DNA from: Maylandia zebra
Taxonomy: Eukaryota > Chordata > Actinopteri > Cichliformes > Cichlidae
Length of the DNA stretch: 64,000 nt
Direction: 5' to 3'
Assembly (NCBI RefSeq): GCF_041146795.1
Contig: NC_135180.1
Span: 40,389,794-40,453,793 of the forward strand
In this document: piece after piece, positions 31,078 to 41,900 of the stretch
Position numbering within the stretch: position 1 is the first letter of the stretch
Layout of the letters: every line of letters starts with the position of its first letter
Position numbers and translations under genes: made by a program
The notes under the pieces: model-generated
Told to the model about the DNA's origin: nothing
The model's database searches: none
The model's input: only the letters and a program-made list of their open reading frames with translations

Positions 31078-32968
31078 GGGGGAAATAGGATCTCTGCTAT
31101 ATACTGTACTGTATATAGCAGAGATGACAAAGTTTACTTTGACACACTCCAGGTCATGTGACTCTAACCAGTCTTTCTCAATGACCTTGATCTTTAAAAC
31201 GGTCGCTTACTTCTCGATGTGTCCCACAGAGGCCGCCTTCTTCTTCTTCAGTGGTGTCACAGCAACATGACCCCTGTCCTCGAGAGGAGGGGGGTTCTGC
31301 CGAGGAGGGAAAGAGAGGGTGATAAATTTCCTCAGAGAAAGAATCTACCAACTGATCACTGGTTAACAAGCCGAGACGCTTCAGTTTCTGATTTTTAATC
31401 AAATATTGGGGATTTTCTGTGAGGCATCTGTATCTATAAGCCTCTCCCAGTGTGGACCAACCACTGACCAGCTGATCACTGAGCAGTCTGGCCAGCCGCT
31501 CGTCTTCGTCCCTCCTCTTCCTCTCATCCCGCAGCAGCTGCTCTTCCTCAGCCAGCAGCCTCTGGATGTACTCCTCACTGGCCTTCCTCTCCTCCTCCTG
31601 CAGCTCCCGCTTCTCCTCGGTCAGCTGGGAGAGGACAGACACACCTGAGATTTACCTGAATGACCAAAGTCTGTTCATCAGGAGGTCCGATGCGGACTGA
31701 CCCTTACACCCATCAGTATCTAATCGGCATCCTCTTTGGGTCAGATGACACACAAACCACAGGCCATCATCACAACAGATGTCGTGCACATTATAAGGAA
31801 ATTCCAGGACCTTTTCAGACCTTTAGGCCGAGACATCAGAGTGAGAGCACAGACATGTGAAAGTCAGTGACGCACACACAGGAGAATGTGGATTCTTATT
31901 ACACAAATGTGTTTAACCCACTGGAGGGTGCTACTGCAGGCTGAGAGCTTCAGTCACAGGTGAGAATAACTACAAATGTGTTATGGCCACGCCCACCAAT
32001 GGCTGAGCGGTCAGCTTTCACTCAACAACAGCATTTATGGTGAACGATCGTTTCTTAAGTTGCTAAATTTAATTTTGTTTTTCCTCATTTGAACCAAGAT
32101 TTGAAGTATTTAAGTTTTATTAGTTTTATCAGTGATTTAGATCATTTATTAGAGATTGTAAAGTAAAAGTACACATTAGCATAAACTCGTAAACAAAGGT
32201 ACACAATGACACATCTTAATAACTTATATTATTACCAAGGATGAACATTATGAGCAGCCTGTGAATAAGACGTCTGACCACATAAGCTGACACCGCAAAA
32301 ACACAACAGCAGCAGCGATGATGCTGGCAGGGTTTAACGTGGAGGCGGAGTCTGTTTATACCACCAAGCGTAAAGAGGCAGAGCCTTACTGAGACTGAAG
32401 GCAGATATCCTATCACATGTGGAAGCAAACAGGGGTGAATCTAAAGGGGGGCATGGGGTGTATTGCAGCTGCAGCCCTACTCACAGCTGCTACGAAACAC
32501 ATTTAAAAAAAAATAATTGTAAAAGTAGAACAGTCACAGGGTTTTATCTCCTCGCCATCAAACCTGTAGCCCCTCATCAGCGTCCCCTGCTGCCCTGCAC
32601 AGCAGCAACGCGCCCACTTCGCCAGCTCTGACCCGGCTCATCAGCAGTAATTATTCGTCTCTTCACTTCCTACAGTTCCCTAAATATTTACTGATCAGCT
32701 TTGGCCCACATTAGAGCAGCCTTGACGTCACAATGCCTGTAAACAGCCAGGTGTGCCGTATTAGTGGTTTTACATTCATTTCTATGGGGTCCAAATTAAG
32801 TCCCTGGGGTTCTTGTGTAACACTGAGGCTTCTGCACATCCTCACACATCCAGAGCAAAAGACTGTGTGTGTCTTGAACTCACTTTGGTGATCTGGTCCT
32901 CATACTCTTGCCTCAGCTCTCCAGGTTCACTAACTCTGCGGAAACACACCAATGCTGCCCATGCGCGT

Positions 32969-33005
<37 letters not shown>

Positions 33006-34024
33006 GGGTTCAACATCACATTGACCTATAAGAAAGCAGCTCTGCATAGTTCACATTTCAGAGTAATCCTTTTTCTGAGCTTCCGTCAAACATGCTGTTT
33101 GCCCCTCACCCTTTACAAAAGCAGTACCTTTTCTGATTGGCTGCCCCTCACAAACTGCAGTTTTGAGCCAAAGATTTGTGTCCGCGTTACCTGAGTGGGG
33201 GTCCTCGGCCTCACCCTGCCCGCTGAGGTGATGCTCGCACTGTCGGGGGAAGCAGGTTTGGATCCGCCTCCACAGTGTCTCGTTCACTAGCGTGTTGTTC
33301 CTGCTGTGTAACCTAGCCCAGGTGGAAACCCTCTTCCTGCACATGGGACAGCACAGCGTGGCTTTATCCACCGACTCCAGGAAGCACACCTGCACAGGTA
33401 CACACACAGTCAGGCCCAGTTCTGCCGGAGCGCCCTGAGGAGAAGTCATATGACTGTAATGTGTGAGGTCAGGCTGAAGGTGCTGGCATCCAGCAGACCT
33501 TTGACCTCTGACATGAAGATCAGCTCAGGAGGCTAAACGCCATCAGTCCAGTCACTGATTGGCCATTTAATTGGCTGCTGTTGGCCTGTTCAGGTTAGAA
33601 TGCAGGTGTGTGACTGGTGGAACTGAAGCAGAAGGAGCTGAAGCTCTCATCGGGTCAGTTATAATTCACTTTATTTAAAACCACGTCTTCAGTCACAGGA
33701 AATGAATAAGCCTGATGATGTCATTCAAGGACAAAACGGAAAAACACACACAAAAAAGGTCCTGACTACTGCGACACACGCACGCACACCCCCTAACCTG
33801 TCTGTGCACACACCTGCTGGTCGTGCAGGTAACTTAACACACCTGAGCTACACGCACTCATTGTGTGTGCGTGTTACCTTGCAGAAGGTGTGTGTGCAGG
33901 GCAGTGTGACGGGCTCCATGAAGACCTCGAGGCAGACGGGACACAGACAGTCTTCTTTGGACAGCGTAGTCTCCTGGCCCCGCCCCCCTACGTCCGAGCC
34001 CTCAACCTCTGACGCCGGAGACAT
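29212..34024 (-). CDS. rnf168: E3 ubiquitin-protein ligase RNF168-like, complete
   Basis: Seven exons join in frame: 34024-33878, 33389-33191, 32933-32884, 31624-31469, 31296-31211, 29922-29853 and 29781-29212. They give 1278 bp, 425 aa. The RING is C3HC4 with C28, C31, C43, H45, C48, C51, C63 and C66. Then come a PGELRQEYEDQI segment as in human RNF168, MIU1 (KASEEYIQRLLAEEEQLL, about 147-165), VTPLKKKKA plus VGHIEKFL, MIU2 (about 330-353) and an LR-type motif (KGSTDAYQLR, about 362-371). Family knowledge: RNF168 ubiquitinates H2A K13/K15 at double-strand breaks downstream of RNF8 and recruits 53BP1. The protein is shorter than human RNF168 (571 aa). RNF169 is the main alternative, but the MIU1 context and C-terminus fit RNF168 better. 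Introns contain LINE tails, microsatellites and a large palindrome. Confidence 0.9.
29995..30310 (+). mobile_element. LINE 5' end / ORF1-like fragment
   Basis: A GATGGCGC YY1-like element near 30053 precedes an ATG. The frame is basic and short, then a shifted frame reads LNSLQNKIDKLSAQN, which suggests a coiled-coil ORF1. It lies in rnf168 intron 5 (antisense). I infer a LINE 5' region; the clade is unclear. Confidence 0.4.
30480..30700 (+). mobile_element. LINE RT fragment
   Basis: Mixed plus-strand frames read LSLNVDKTKE and then KFLGVHISDDLT, the thumb region of CR1/Rex1-like RTs. It abuts an oppositely oriented LINE 3' tail at 30702. Confidence 0.6.
30702..30840 (-). mobile_element. LINE 3' UTR fragment with 22-base G run
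   Basis: It is the reverse complement of the 3' UTR at 1180-1288. The poly-C tract of the LINE is read here as G at 30792-30813. (CA)n/(TA)n arrays follow to 30920. Confidence 0.8.
30921..31034. repeat. near-perfect 53-bp palindrome in rnf168 intron
   Basis: The left arm 30921-30974 and right arm 30982-31034 are reverse complements except for one extra G in the homopolymer. A 7-base loop (CTGTATA) separates them. Each arm holds two copies of CTCTGCTATATACTGTA. The flanks are (CA)n on the left and (TATC)n(TA)n on the right. Confidence 0.9.
31073..31125. repeat. third, partial copy of the palindrome arm
   Basis: It begins TATAGGGGGGGG and repeats AAATAGGATCTCTGC. It closes its own hairpin with 14-bp arms at 31091-31104 and 31111-31124. 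It lies just past the (TA)n array. Confidence 0.8.
31860..32883. other. rnf168 intron 3 DNA, no element recognised
   Basis: Intron between exons 32933-32884 and 31624-31469. I see no repeat family or coding signal, only scattered simple sequence. Confidence 0.4.
32969..33003 (+). repeat. (CA)n microsatellite
   Basis: About 17 CA units in rnf168 intron 2. Confidence 0.95.
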
Positions 34025-34650
34025 CTTCCTCCTCCTCTTAGACGTTACAGCTCAGCAAGGAAGGACCTAAACAAAGAGGAACTCAGTGAGACAGGTAGTG
34101 CTGTACTTCCTCTCTCCAGGATTGAGCTGTCAAAGGAAACGTACTCGATTACTGCTCAATACTCCCCCCCTGTGGCAGCTAGAGCCCGCTGCTGACCTCT
34201 GACCCCAAGGTCCGCGAGCCAGTAAACAATCCATTCCTACAACAGCACCTAACGGGGTCAAAGTTAAGCTAGCTAAGGTGTCTGTGTTTCGGAAGTATGC
34301 CGTCACGATTACTTGGACTCACCTGAGCAGCCGGGCCGTTTAAAGCTTCCGTTGACGCTGACGTTAGCTTCGTGTTATGTCCGAACTAGCAGCGGTTCGT
34401 TGGCGGATTAAACCGCGGAAAAAACAGCGCCAAACTTATTTTTTCACCCCGGAAACAAACGGGGCTCATGGGAAACTGCCACGCTTTACCTGAAACCAAC
34501 GGCTGCACGAAGACTGTCTGAGTTTGCCGGAGTTTAACCGACTTTACTGCAGCTAACCAGCTAGCACTGAACACCCGCGTGAACAGGCTGTTGCCACAAT
34601 GCGCATGCGCTTTGGACCAAACAATTTTCCCTCCCTCTCTCGTCGCTTTA
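34025..34650 (-). promoter_or_regulatory. rnf168 5' UTR and likely promoter
   Basis: CpG-richer DNA upstream of the rnf168 ATG, with no other gene. The sequence from 34320 to 34600 is free of repeats and contains GCGCATGCGC. A non-coding first exon is possible but its donor cannot be fixed. Confidence 0.4.
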
Positions 34651-34779
34651 GTCTTCTTCTTCTTCGTGGATTAACCCAATTCTCACGGAGCGCCCCCTGC
34701 TGTTCACAGCTCTACAAGCTCAGCGGTTTACTGTAAATAACGTACACAAACCAGAGATACCGCAGCGAACCCATAATAG

Positions 34780-35060
34780 AATAGCCTTTTTTGTCATTGT
34801 ACATGTATTTCAAGTGTGGGTGCTCCACACCGACTGTGCATGGAATAAAAATATAATAAGTAAGACATCAGTAATTAATTACAGACAAGAGGAGTGTTTG
34901 TTTACAGTTTGAATGGCCCAGGTGAATAAGCTGTTTGTGAGTCTGCAGGTGTGGGACCAGACTGACCTGAGTGCCGTCAGGTGGTGAGCAGGGTGCGAGG
35001 GGTCAGCTGTGATGGACCTGGCGATGGTCCCAAGGGGTATCAGAGGGCAGCCATTAATTG
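34780..35060 (-). mobile_element. LINE 3' tail fragment
   Basis: On minus it ends ACAATGACAAAAAAGGCTAT then TCTATT, a tail like that at 15640-15772. The rest of the segment reads as LINE 3' region without an open frame. Confidence 0.5.
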
Positions 35061-35378
35061 TTTTGGGCAGTCTTTAGTACTAAAACCACACAAGTATTGC
35101 AGTTAATGTATGATACTTAAGATGTTAAGTAGTAAATCTACTCCCACCACTGCTGTAAAGACGAGTTGCTGAAATGCAGGAGCCAGTCAGGCTTTCTGTC
35201 TGGGTCTATGGCTGGTTAATGAGCTCGGAGTGGAAGATTGCTGCCGCTCCTCCTCAGCCTGTGTTTCGAGGATTCTGACAGTTAGAATGACTCAGTGGTG
35301 TTGATTAAATGACACAAACATGACCATCCTGCCCTCTGTAAGGTAGAATATTCTTTAATAATAATAATAATAATGGAG

Positions 35379-35547
35379 TGGATTTATATAGCGCTTTTCA
35401 AGGCACCCAAAGCGCTTTACACTATTCATTCACTCTCACATTCATACACTGGTGGAGGCAGCTACAGTTGTAGCCACAGCTGCCCTGGGGCAGACTGACA
35501 GAAGCGAGGCTGCCATATCGCGCCATCGGCCCCTCTGGCCAACACCT
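35379..35547 (-). mobile_element. tRNA-derived SINE, 5'-truncated
   Basis: It carries the body and tail of the SINE subfamily at 7393-7702, ending TATATAAATCCACTCC next to an (AAT)n stretch at 35360-35374. The tRNA-like head is missing. Confidence 0.8.
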
Positions 35548-35598
35548 TTTTACTCCATCATCATTGAATCTGTCCTTACTTTCTCTGTTACCACCTGG

Positions 35599-36723
35599 TA
35601 GTGATGGCTCGCTTGAAGCTGACGCTCCGGTGCGTGTGTCACTGTGTCGAAGCTTGATTCGTTTGCCCAGAGTCACGTGATCGGTGAAGTCCGAAGCTTC
35701 ATTTAGAGCGTGACTGCTTCGGTGTCTGATTCAATGGTTCATAAGGAAGCGAATCATTCGCGGGATTTGTGGAGTGTTTGATGGTGACAGATAGCGAACC
35801 ACTGATATTTCTACTGAGAGATTTGGAGCCAGCGAGGAATAGAGGAGGTTCTGTTGTGTGGGAGTATTTTGAGTTGATTTTGGTCGATCGGGTGGGTTTT
35901 CCAGCTTTGTGTTCTGGCTGTTTGCTTTTGTTTTGTGCGTGTTTATTATATCTGACAACGGGAAAAACTCAAAATGTCAAAAATCCGTTTTTCATAATAT
36001 AAATATCATCAAATAACTTTAGAAAAACTTCCATTTGACTCGTTACATTTAATATTAAAAAATATATATTTTTATTGTTTAATTAATCTTAAAATGTTAG
36101 TCTGCCAAATGTGCAGCAATTTAATTTATTTATTCTCTTTAGCTGATAGTTTGTGTGGTAGACTGTATAACTGCATCTCTACCAGTTTCTCTGTACTCCA
36201 GCCTCCTCTGTGCCATGTGAAGGGATTTTCCTTAATGCAGAAGAAATTATCTCCACGAAAAGGAGATCGGCCATCGCACAGTGGAACTAATTTTCTTCTT
36301 AAATAAAAATGAAAAAGGGCTACCTTTTAAATGCATCATGTTTTTAATTCGCAAGTTCATAAGCATTTTCCATTTCACAATCAGTTCTACCCCCAGGTCA
36401 GAAATATGTCTGGGAAAATTTCCCTAATATAATATTATTGATAAATACACCCATCTTGCGATTAATTTCATAAGTGCATGGAGGCAGGACCTCACAGCAG
36501 AAGCATACTCCATAATGTGTTGTACATTATTACATGTATATTATATGTAACGTGGTATTTTTCAATTATCGTATTTACCAACATCAAGAAGTGAAAAGCA
36601 AAGAAAGACCACGCCATGGTGCATGTTCAAGGTTCAAGGTTCTTTATTTGTCACATGCATAGTTATACAAGTATAACACACAGTGAAATGTAGCCTGACA
36701 CACTCCTCGACATGTGCAAAGAA

Positions 36724-36759
<36 letters not shown>

Positions 36760-37295
36760 GTAGAGGAAAAACATTATATATATATATACACACATATAGT
36801 ATATACATTGGGTGAATGTGCAGTAGTAGCAGCAAGCAGGTGAATTCTGTACATTAATATGAATAGACATCTGACTATTTTACAGGATAGACAATATAAA
36901 CTTAAAATTAAAGGAATTGAAATGTACATTGTTCCTTGGTTTAGTGTCTGGAAGAGTCCTGTCTCAGTCAATTATAGATGATGTGAGAGGGCGGGTGTGT
37001 GTGTTTAAACAAGGAGAGTTTACTGGTCATAATTATTTATTAAACAAATAAACCACATTTTTTTAACCCCCCAAAATAGACGTTCAAAGCAACACAGCGG
37101 TGGCCCAATATCAGACAGAACTCCACTCTGTCGAGTGGGCAATCATAATGAAGCAGTTGGTTTTATTTTGTGGATTCAAGCTGCTCTTCATATTTTTGGC
37201 CACCAGATGTCACCAGAGAGGACTGTGTTGAAAAGCTTCGAGTAATGAACCGTTTTTCAATACAAGCTTCAGAAAGCTTCATTTGGCTATCACTA
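35599..37295 (+). mobile_element. hAT element with BED-finger remnant and nested LINE tail
   Basis: The ends are TAGTGATGGC and GGCTATCACTA. They are flanked by the exact 8-bp duplication CCACCTGG at 35591-35598 and 37296-37303. The plus strand at 35780-35950 encodes a BED-like finger (SVVWEYFELI ... LCSGC), the start of a transposase that is otherwise lost. A LINE 3' tail at 36628-37003 is inserted within it. Confidence 0.88.
36628..37003 (-). mobile_element. LINE 3' UTR with 32-base G run
   Basis: It is the reverse complement of 915-1288, from the last codons of the LINE ORF to its 3' end. The plus strand shows 32 G at 36727-36758, where the copy at 1186 has 9 C. It is nested in the hAT at 35599-37295. 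Confidence 0.88.
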
Positions 37296-37303
37296 CCACC
37301 TGG

Positions 37304-38504
37304 TAAGCTGCTGTCTCTGCCAAGGACCAAAGCAGGGTGAAGCCGCTCCTCCGAGAAGACGATTGGCTGCAATCCCTACAACACCTGAACAGGAAACTGA
37401 GGCTACAGTTCCCAGACTCACCAAAATTGGACCACAAAATGAAAAAATGTTTTCCGATCTGATCATGATTTCTGCAGCAAAATTTAAATGTTTGGTGTAA
37501 AGATGAAAGCATGGATCCACCCTGCCTGCGCCAGTGCTCAGACTGCTGCTGATGTGATGGTATAGGGCAGATTTCCAGTACCAGCTGAACATCATTGAAC
37601 TCCACAGCCTACCTGAGTGTTATTGCTGACCACGTCTGTGGGTTTATGACCACAGTATATCATTTTCTGATGCTGCTTTCAGCACGATCACACAGCTCAT
37701 CTCAAACTGGTTTTTTGAATATGACAGTGAGGTCAGTGCACTCAGCCTCCACAGCCACAGTCCTGTGATTGTTCAGCACTCTAACAGGTTCTAAATGCAG
37801 TCTCCATAGCACGTTCTTCTATTTCATCTTCAGATATGTTGAAATGTAGGTACTAACTGCTGCAGACATGTCCACACTGTCTCCCCTTTATTTATTTTCA
37901 GCGTCTGCATCCTGTCAGCTGATCATTACCTATAAACATTAAATCAAAAGGTCAAATCTGAGCTTCATCATTTGTCTCACACTACTGAGCTTCATCTGAA
38001 AATGAAAGCTAGATAAATGTCTGATTAAAGCTGGTCTCTCTTCTGATGTTTGTAGATCAACATCACGTTCATGGATTTAAATGGGAGCTCCGCTCTTTAC
38101 TTACCTGTTGCTATAGAGAATCGTTGCATAAGAGCTGCACTGATATTAATCACGTATGTGCTTAATATCAGTGCAGCTGTCTGATTTGAACCTACTTCCT
38201 GGATGAAGACTCTGCTCGTACACTCAATGTGACTTCAACTAATCACATGTAATTTTTAGCTTTAGCTACATAAGTCTGCACGTTGAATTTAATGGACAAA
38301 ATGTATTTGATTGGTAGACATTACCTTTGACACATTGCAGCTGCCTTTTAATCTGAATTATTACTTCACGTTCATCGAGGGCAGAAAAATCATTTTGAAG
38401 CTGGAGCAGCACATCCAATAAAAGCTCGTCAGTCAAAGGAGTTTTATTCTACACACTGAAACACAGCAAAGTCATTTTTTCACAGATGAAACAGAAACTA
38501 AATG
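37304..38504. other. no gene assigned
   Basis: A 108-codon minus-strand frame at 37605-37279 has no recognisable domain and may be repeat-derived. The rest shows nothing. This lies downstream of the zinc-finger gene. Confidence 0.35.
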
Positions 38505-38510
38505 TTTATT
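38505..38510 (-). terminator. possible polyadenylation signal of the zinc-finger gene
   Basis: AATAAA on minus, about 460 bp after the stop codon at 38970. Confidence 0.45.
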
Positions 38511-38969
38511 AGAGCTGCTTTCATCTGATTCCTCTTCTGTCACTGACTGAGGTCAAGGTCTGTTTGATTTTGGCAGCGGAATTTAAATCACCACGACCAG
38601 GTGAGACGCCAGGTGAGAGTCAAAGTCCATTTAGAAGAGTTGTCATTTTACCTCCTAAGGCTGGAGATGCTGTCAGGGCCCAGCTACTCTTTACCTTTGT
38701 TTTAGATTTCAACCCGAGACATGCGGGGGCATCAGGGGAGTGTGCGAGGTGGTTTTGCAGCAGAGATCAAACATTTTCTGTGTCGCTGACTTTAACAGGG
38801 GATAAAAAAAACAGAAACGCCAAAGGAACAAACCAGCCAATCAATGCTGGCTTCAAGAGGTGGATGGACACACTCCCTAAACACAATTTGATGTTGATGT
38901 GCCGGACACAGTCGCGGGGGGTGGACTCAGCGGGAATTGTCTGGGTTTTCCCGCTGGCCTGTTTCTGTG

Positions 38970-41900
38970 TCACTGTGCCGTGAATTCGTGCGTCCATGGG
39001 AACGCGTCCGTCTGCTTCCTGTGCTTGCTGGCAGAATCGCGCGAGTCGTGCTCGCTGTCTCCACAGCGGTGTTTCTTGAGCTGGCGTGAGTCGGAGAAGC
39101 CCCGCCCACAGCGTTCGCACGAGTACAGCTTGACACCGGTGTGGATCTGCATGTGAGACTTCAGCTGGTTGGACTGGCGGAACTTCCGGCCACACACAGC
39201 GCACTCGTACGGCTTCTCGCCGGTGTGCACCAGCAGGTGGCGGTGGTAGTTCTGAGGCGTCCTGAACTCTTTGCCGCAGTGCTCGCAGCGGTGAGGTTTG
39301 ACACCTGTGTGCAGAAGCTCGTGCTGCTTCAGCTGCGATGCCAGCAGGAAGCCTTTGTGACAGACAGCGCAGACGTGTGGCCGGTCGCCGCTGTGCTGCC
39401 TCAGGTGGTACAGGTACAGGTGACGCAGGTGGAAGGCTTTCCCACATGTGTCGCAGGTGAACTCTTTGTTTTGGGCGTGGCTCTTCTCGTGCGTGCGCAG
39501 CGAGCTGCTGCTGCTGAAGCTCTTTGGACAGACTTTACAACTGAACGGTTTGACTCCGGTGGACCGCCGCCTGCCCGCCTCCCCGCCGGACTTTCCCCGA
39601 TCGCCACCGCTGCCGTGAACCAGCTGCTGGTGCTTCTGCAGCTGGCAGTTGTAGAAGAACGTCTTTCCGCACAGGTCGCACATGAACGGCTTTGCCACGC
39701 CGTGAACAAGCATGTGAGTCTTCAGAGCCCAGGTCCCCGTGAAGCCTTCGCCACACTGATCACACCTGAGGAAGGAAGGACAGGTGAGGAAGGGTCAGAG
39801 GTTAAAGAAGACGCAACTCACAGAAATCAACACGATCTTGATGTTTTGAGTGATCAGCACACAACACAAAGCAGTGTTCACCGAGTGCGCAGGGCCGTCT
39901 GTAGTGCTGTAGGGCTTTTACTGTGCAGTGTTAATCACTGCGAAGTTGGCCCATATAAATAAACCTGAACTGAACCGACTGAACAGGAAAGCTGACGCTG
40001 GTATTTCTCGTGTCTGCCTGCAGCGCCGTGCCGCGCTCTGTTGGCGGTTCACTGGTGGATGTCAGCAAACAACCCCCCTCTGCTTCATGTTTGACGTTAC
40101 ATTGAAGCACTCATAAAATCCACGATCACCTTATTTAATCAGTTCACCTGCAGTCGCATAAGTCTAGTCTTCCTGCTAAGGACCGCGCTGATGCTGTTCA
40201 CCTGTACACCTCACTCAGGTGCGTTAAGAGACACAGGCGAGCGTTTCGCCCGAGGGTCAGAGTGCGCCCTGGAGCAGCGCGTGTATGTGACCCTGGATCG
40301 TTCAGGTGTGTTTTTTTGTCAGATGTTGTGTGTTGAGCCAATAAAAAGCAGAGATTTCTGTCAAATACCGAAACAGACTCGCTGAGACCCAGAAAATATA
40401 CGTTATCGTTCGGGGCCTCGTACCTGAAGGGCTTCTCCCCGCTGTGTAGCCTCAGGTGTCTCTGGAAGTTGTATTTGAGGCCGAAGCTCAGGCCACAGGT
40501 GGGACAAGTAAAGGGTTTCTCTCCCGAGTGGACCACACGGTGCTGCAGCAGCCCCATCCGGCACTTGAATGCCTTGTCGCACTTGTCGCACTTGTACGGG
40601 CGTTCCTCGGAGTGCGACCTTTTGTGCACGCGCAGGTTGCTGGCGGTGGAGAAGCTCTTGGCGCAGGTCTGGCAGGAGTACGGCCGTGCCCCGGTGTGCA
40701 CGGTCTGGTGCTCCCGCAGGCTCTTCTTGCGCGTAAAGCTCTTTCCGCAGACGTCGCACATGAAGGGCTTGACTTTGGCGTGCGACACCTCGTGGTATCG
40801 CAGTGCCCCACTGGAGGTAAAGGTGCGGTCACATGCGTAGCACTTGAGTGGCGTTTTCTCAAGCCGGTGACAGGCCTGGTGCGCTCGAAGCTGACGTGGC
40901 AGCCTGAACTTCCTGTCGCATTGGTCACAGCGCAACAGCTTGTCTGGGTCGCTCTCCTGCGCCTCGCGGAGACGGTGGGCGAGCAGGTGGCGCTGCAGCG
41001 TCTGCGCTTTGTAGAAACCTTTGTCGCAGGAGCTGCAGGGGAACGGCTTCAGGTGGCACGCGGCGTGCTTCAGCAGCTGGTGCTTCTGATGGAAGCCTTT
41101 GTCACACAGCTCGCAGAAAAACCTCTTCTCCTTGTACAGCTCCCTCCTCCGCCTCCTCTCCTGCTCCTTCTGCTGCTCCTCGCTCACACCTGAACAGTAA
41201 GACAGACAGGAAGTCAGAGACGCTGCAGGTTTGACAAACAGAAGCGACTGATTAATGGACCATCAGCTGTTCTGAAGGACGACATCATCAAGATCCTCAC
41301 GTACTAGGTCTTGAATAATCAGGCCCCATCTCATCTTAATGTAGCGTATCACGCCATTAGAGCACATCGCTCTCACACCACAGGCTCACCTGTGGTTCGC
41401 ACAGTATTTAAAAGTAGATGGGAGGCAGAGCTCTCACCTGTCGGACCCCCGGGCACCTGCTGATCATCATGTTTCTGTTCTGCAGGTTCAGACTTCGTCT
41501 CTGCTGCCTGGAAAACGCAATGGTATTATTGGTCACCACATACAGAACCATCAACCAGTCAATCAACCAGTTTGAAGCAGCTGTCATCACTCACAGCGTC
41601 ACACTGCTCTTCATGGGTTTCATCACCTGGAAGCTCAGCGGCCGGCTGATCCTCACAGTCAGGAAGTGATGTCACATCTGCAGGCTGGATCATATCACGT
41701 GACACCTGAGGATCTGCAGAGAAGTGCGTCATGTCCAAAACACTCACAGCACCATTCTGCAGTGCGGTCAGATTGTTTTGGCCTGTGACTGGTGCGTGCA
41801 CCGGCGGGCTGAGGATGACCACAGCCACAGCAGCAGTGGCAGCAGCTGATTGGACATCCAGAGACAGGGTGGGTGCATCTGCAGGAGAAACCAAATGAGT

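Noticed and set aside
31178-31642. rnf168 exon read as one long frame
   Set aside because: The frame conflicts with the downstream exon. A GTCAGT donor at 31468 and a strong pyrimidine-rich acceptor at 31297 define an intron, which restores phase and the VTPLKKKKA stretch seen in the family.
37279-37605. 108-codon minus-strand frame
   Set aside because: No recognisable domain, splice support or codon bias; left unassigned.
38767-39447. 226-codon minus-strand frame
   Set aside because: Out-of-frame reading of the same zinc-finger exon running on into the 3' UTR.
39141-39962. 273-codon plus-strand open frame
   Set aside because: It is the antisense shadow of the zinc-finger exon 39765-38970; the minus strand shows regular C2H2 fingers and splice sites.
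40456-41193. 245-codon plus-strand open frame
   Set aside because: Antisense shadow of zinc-finger exon 41189-40424.
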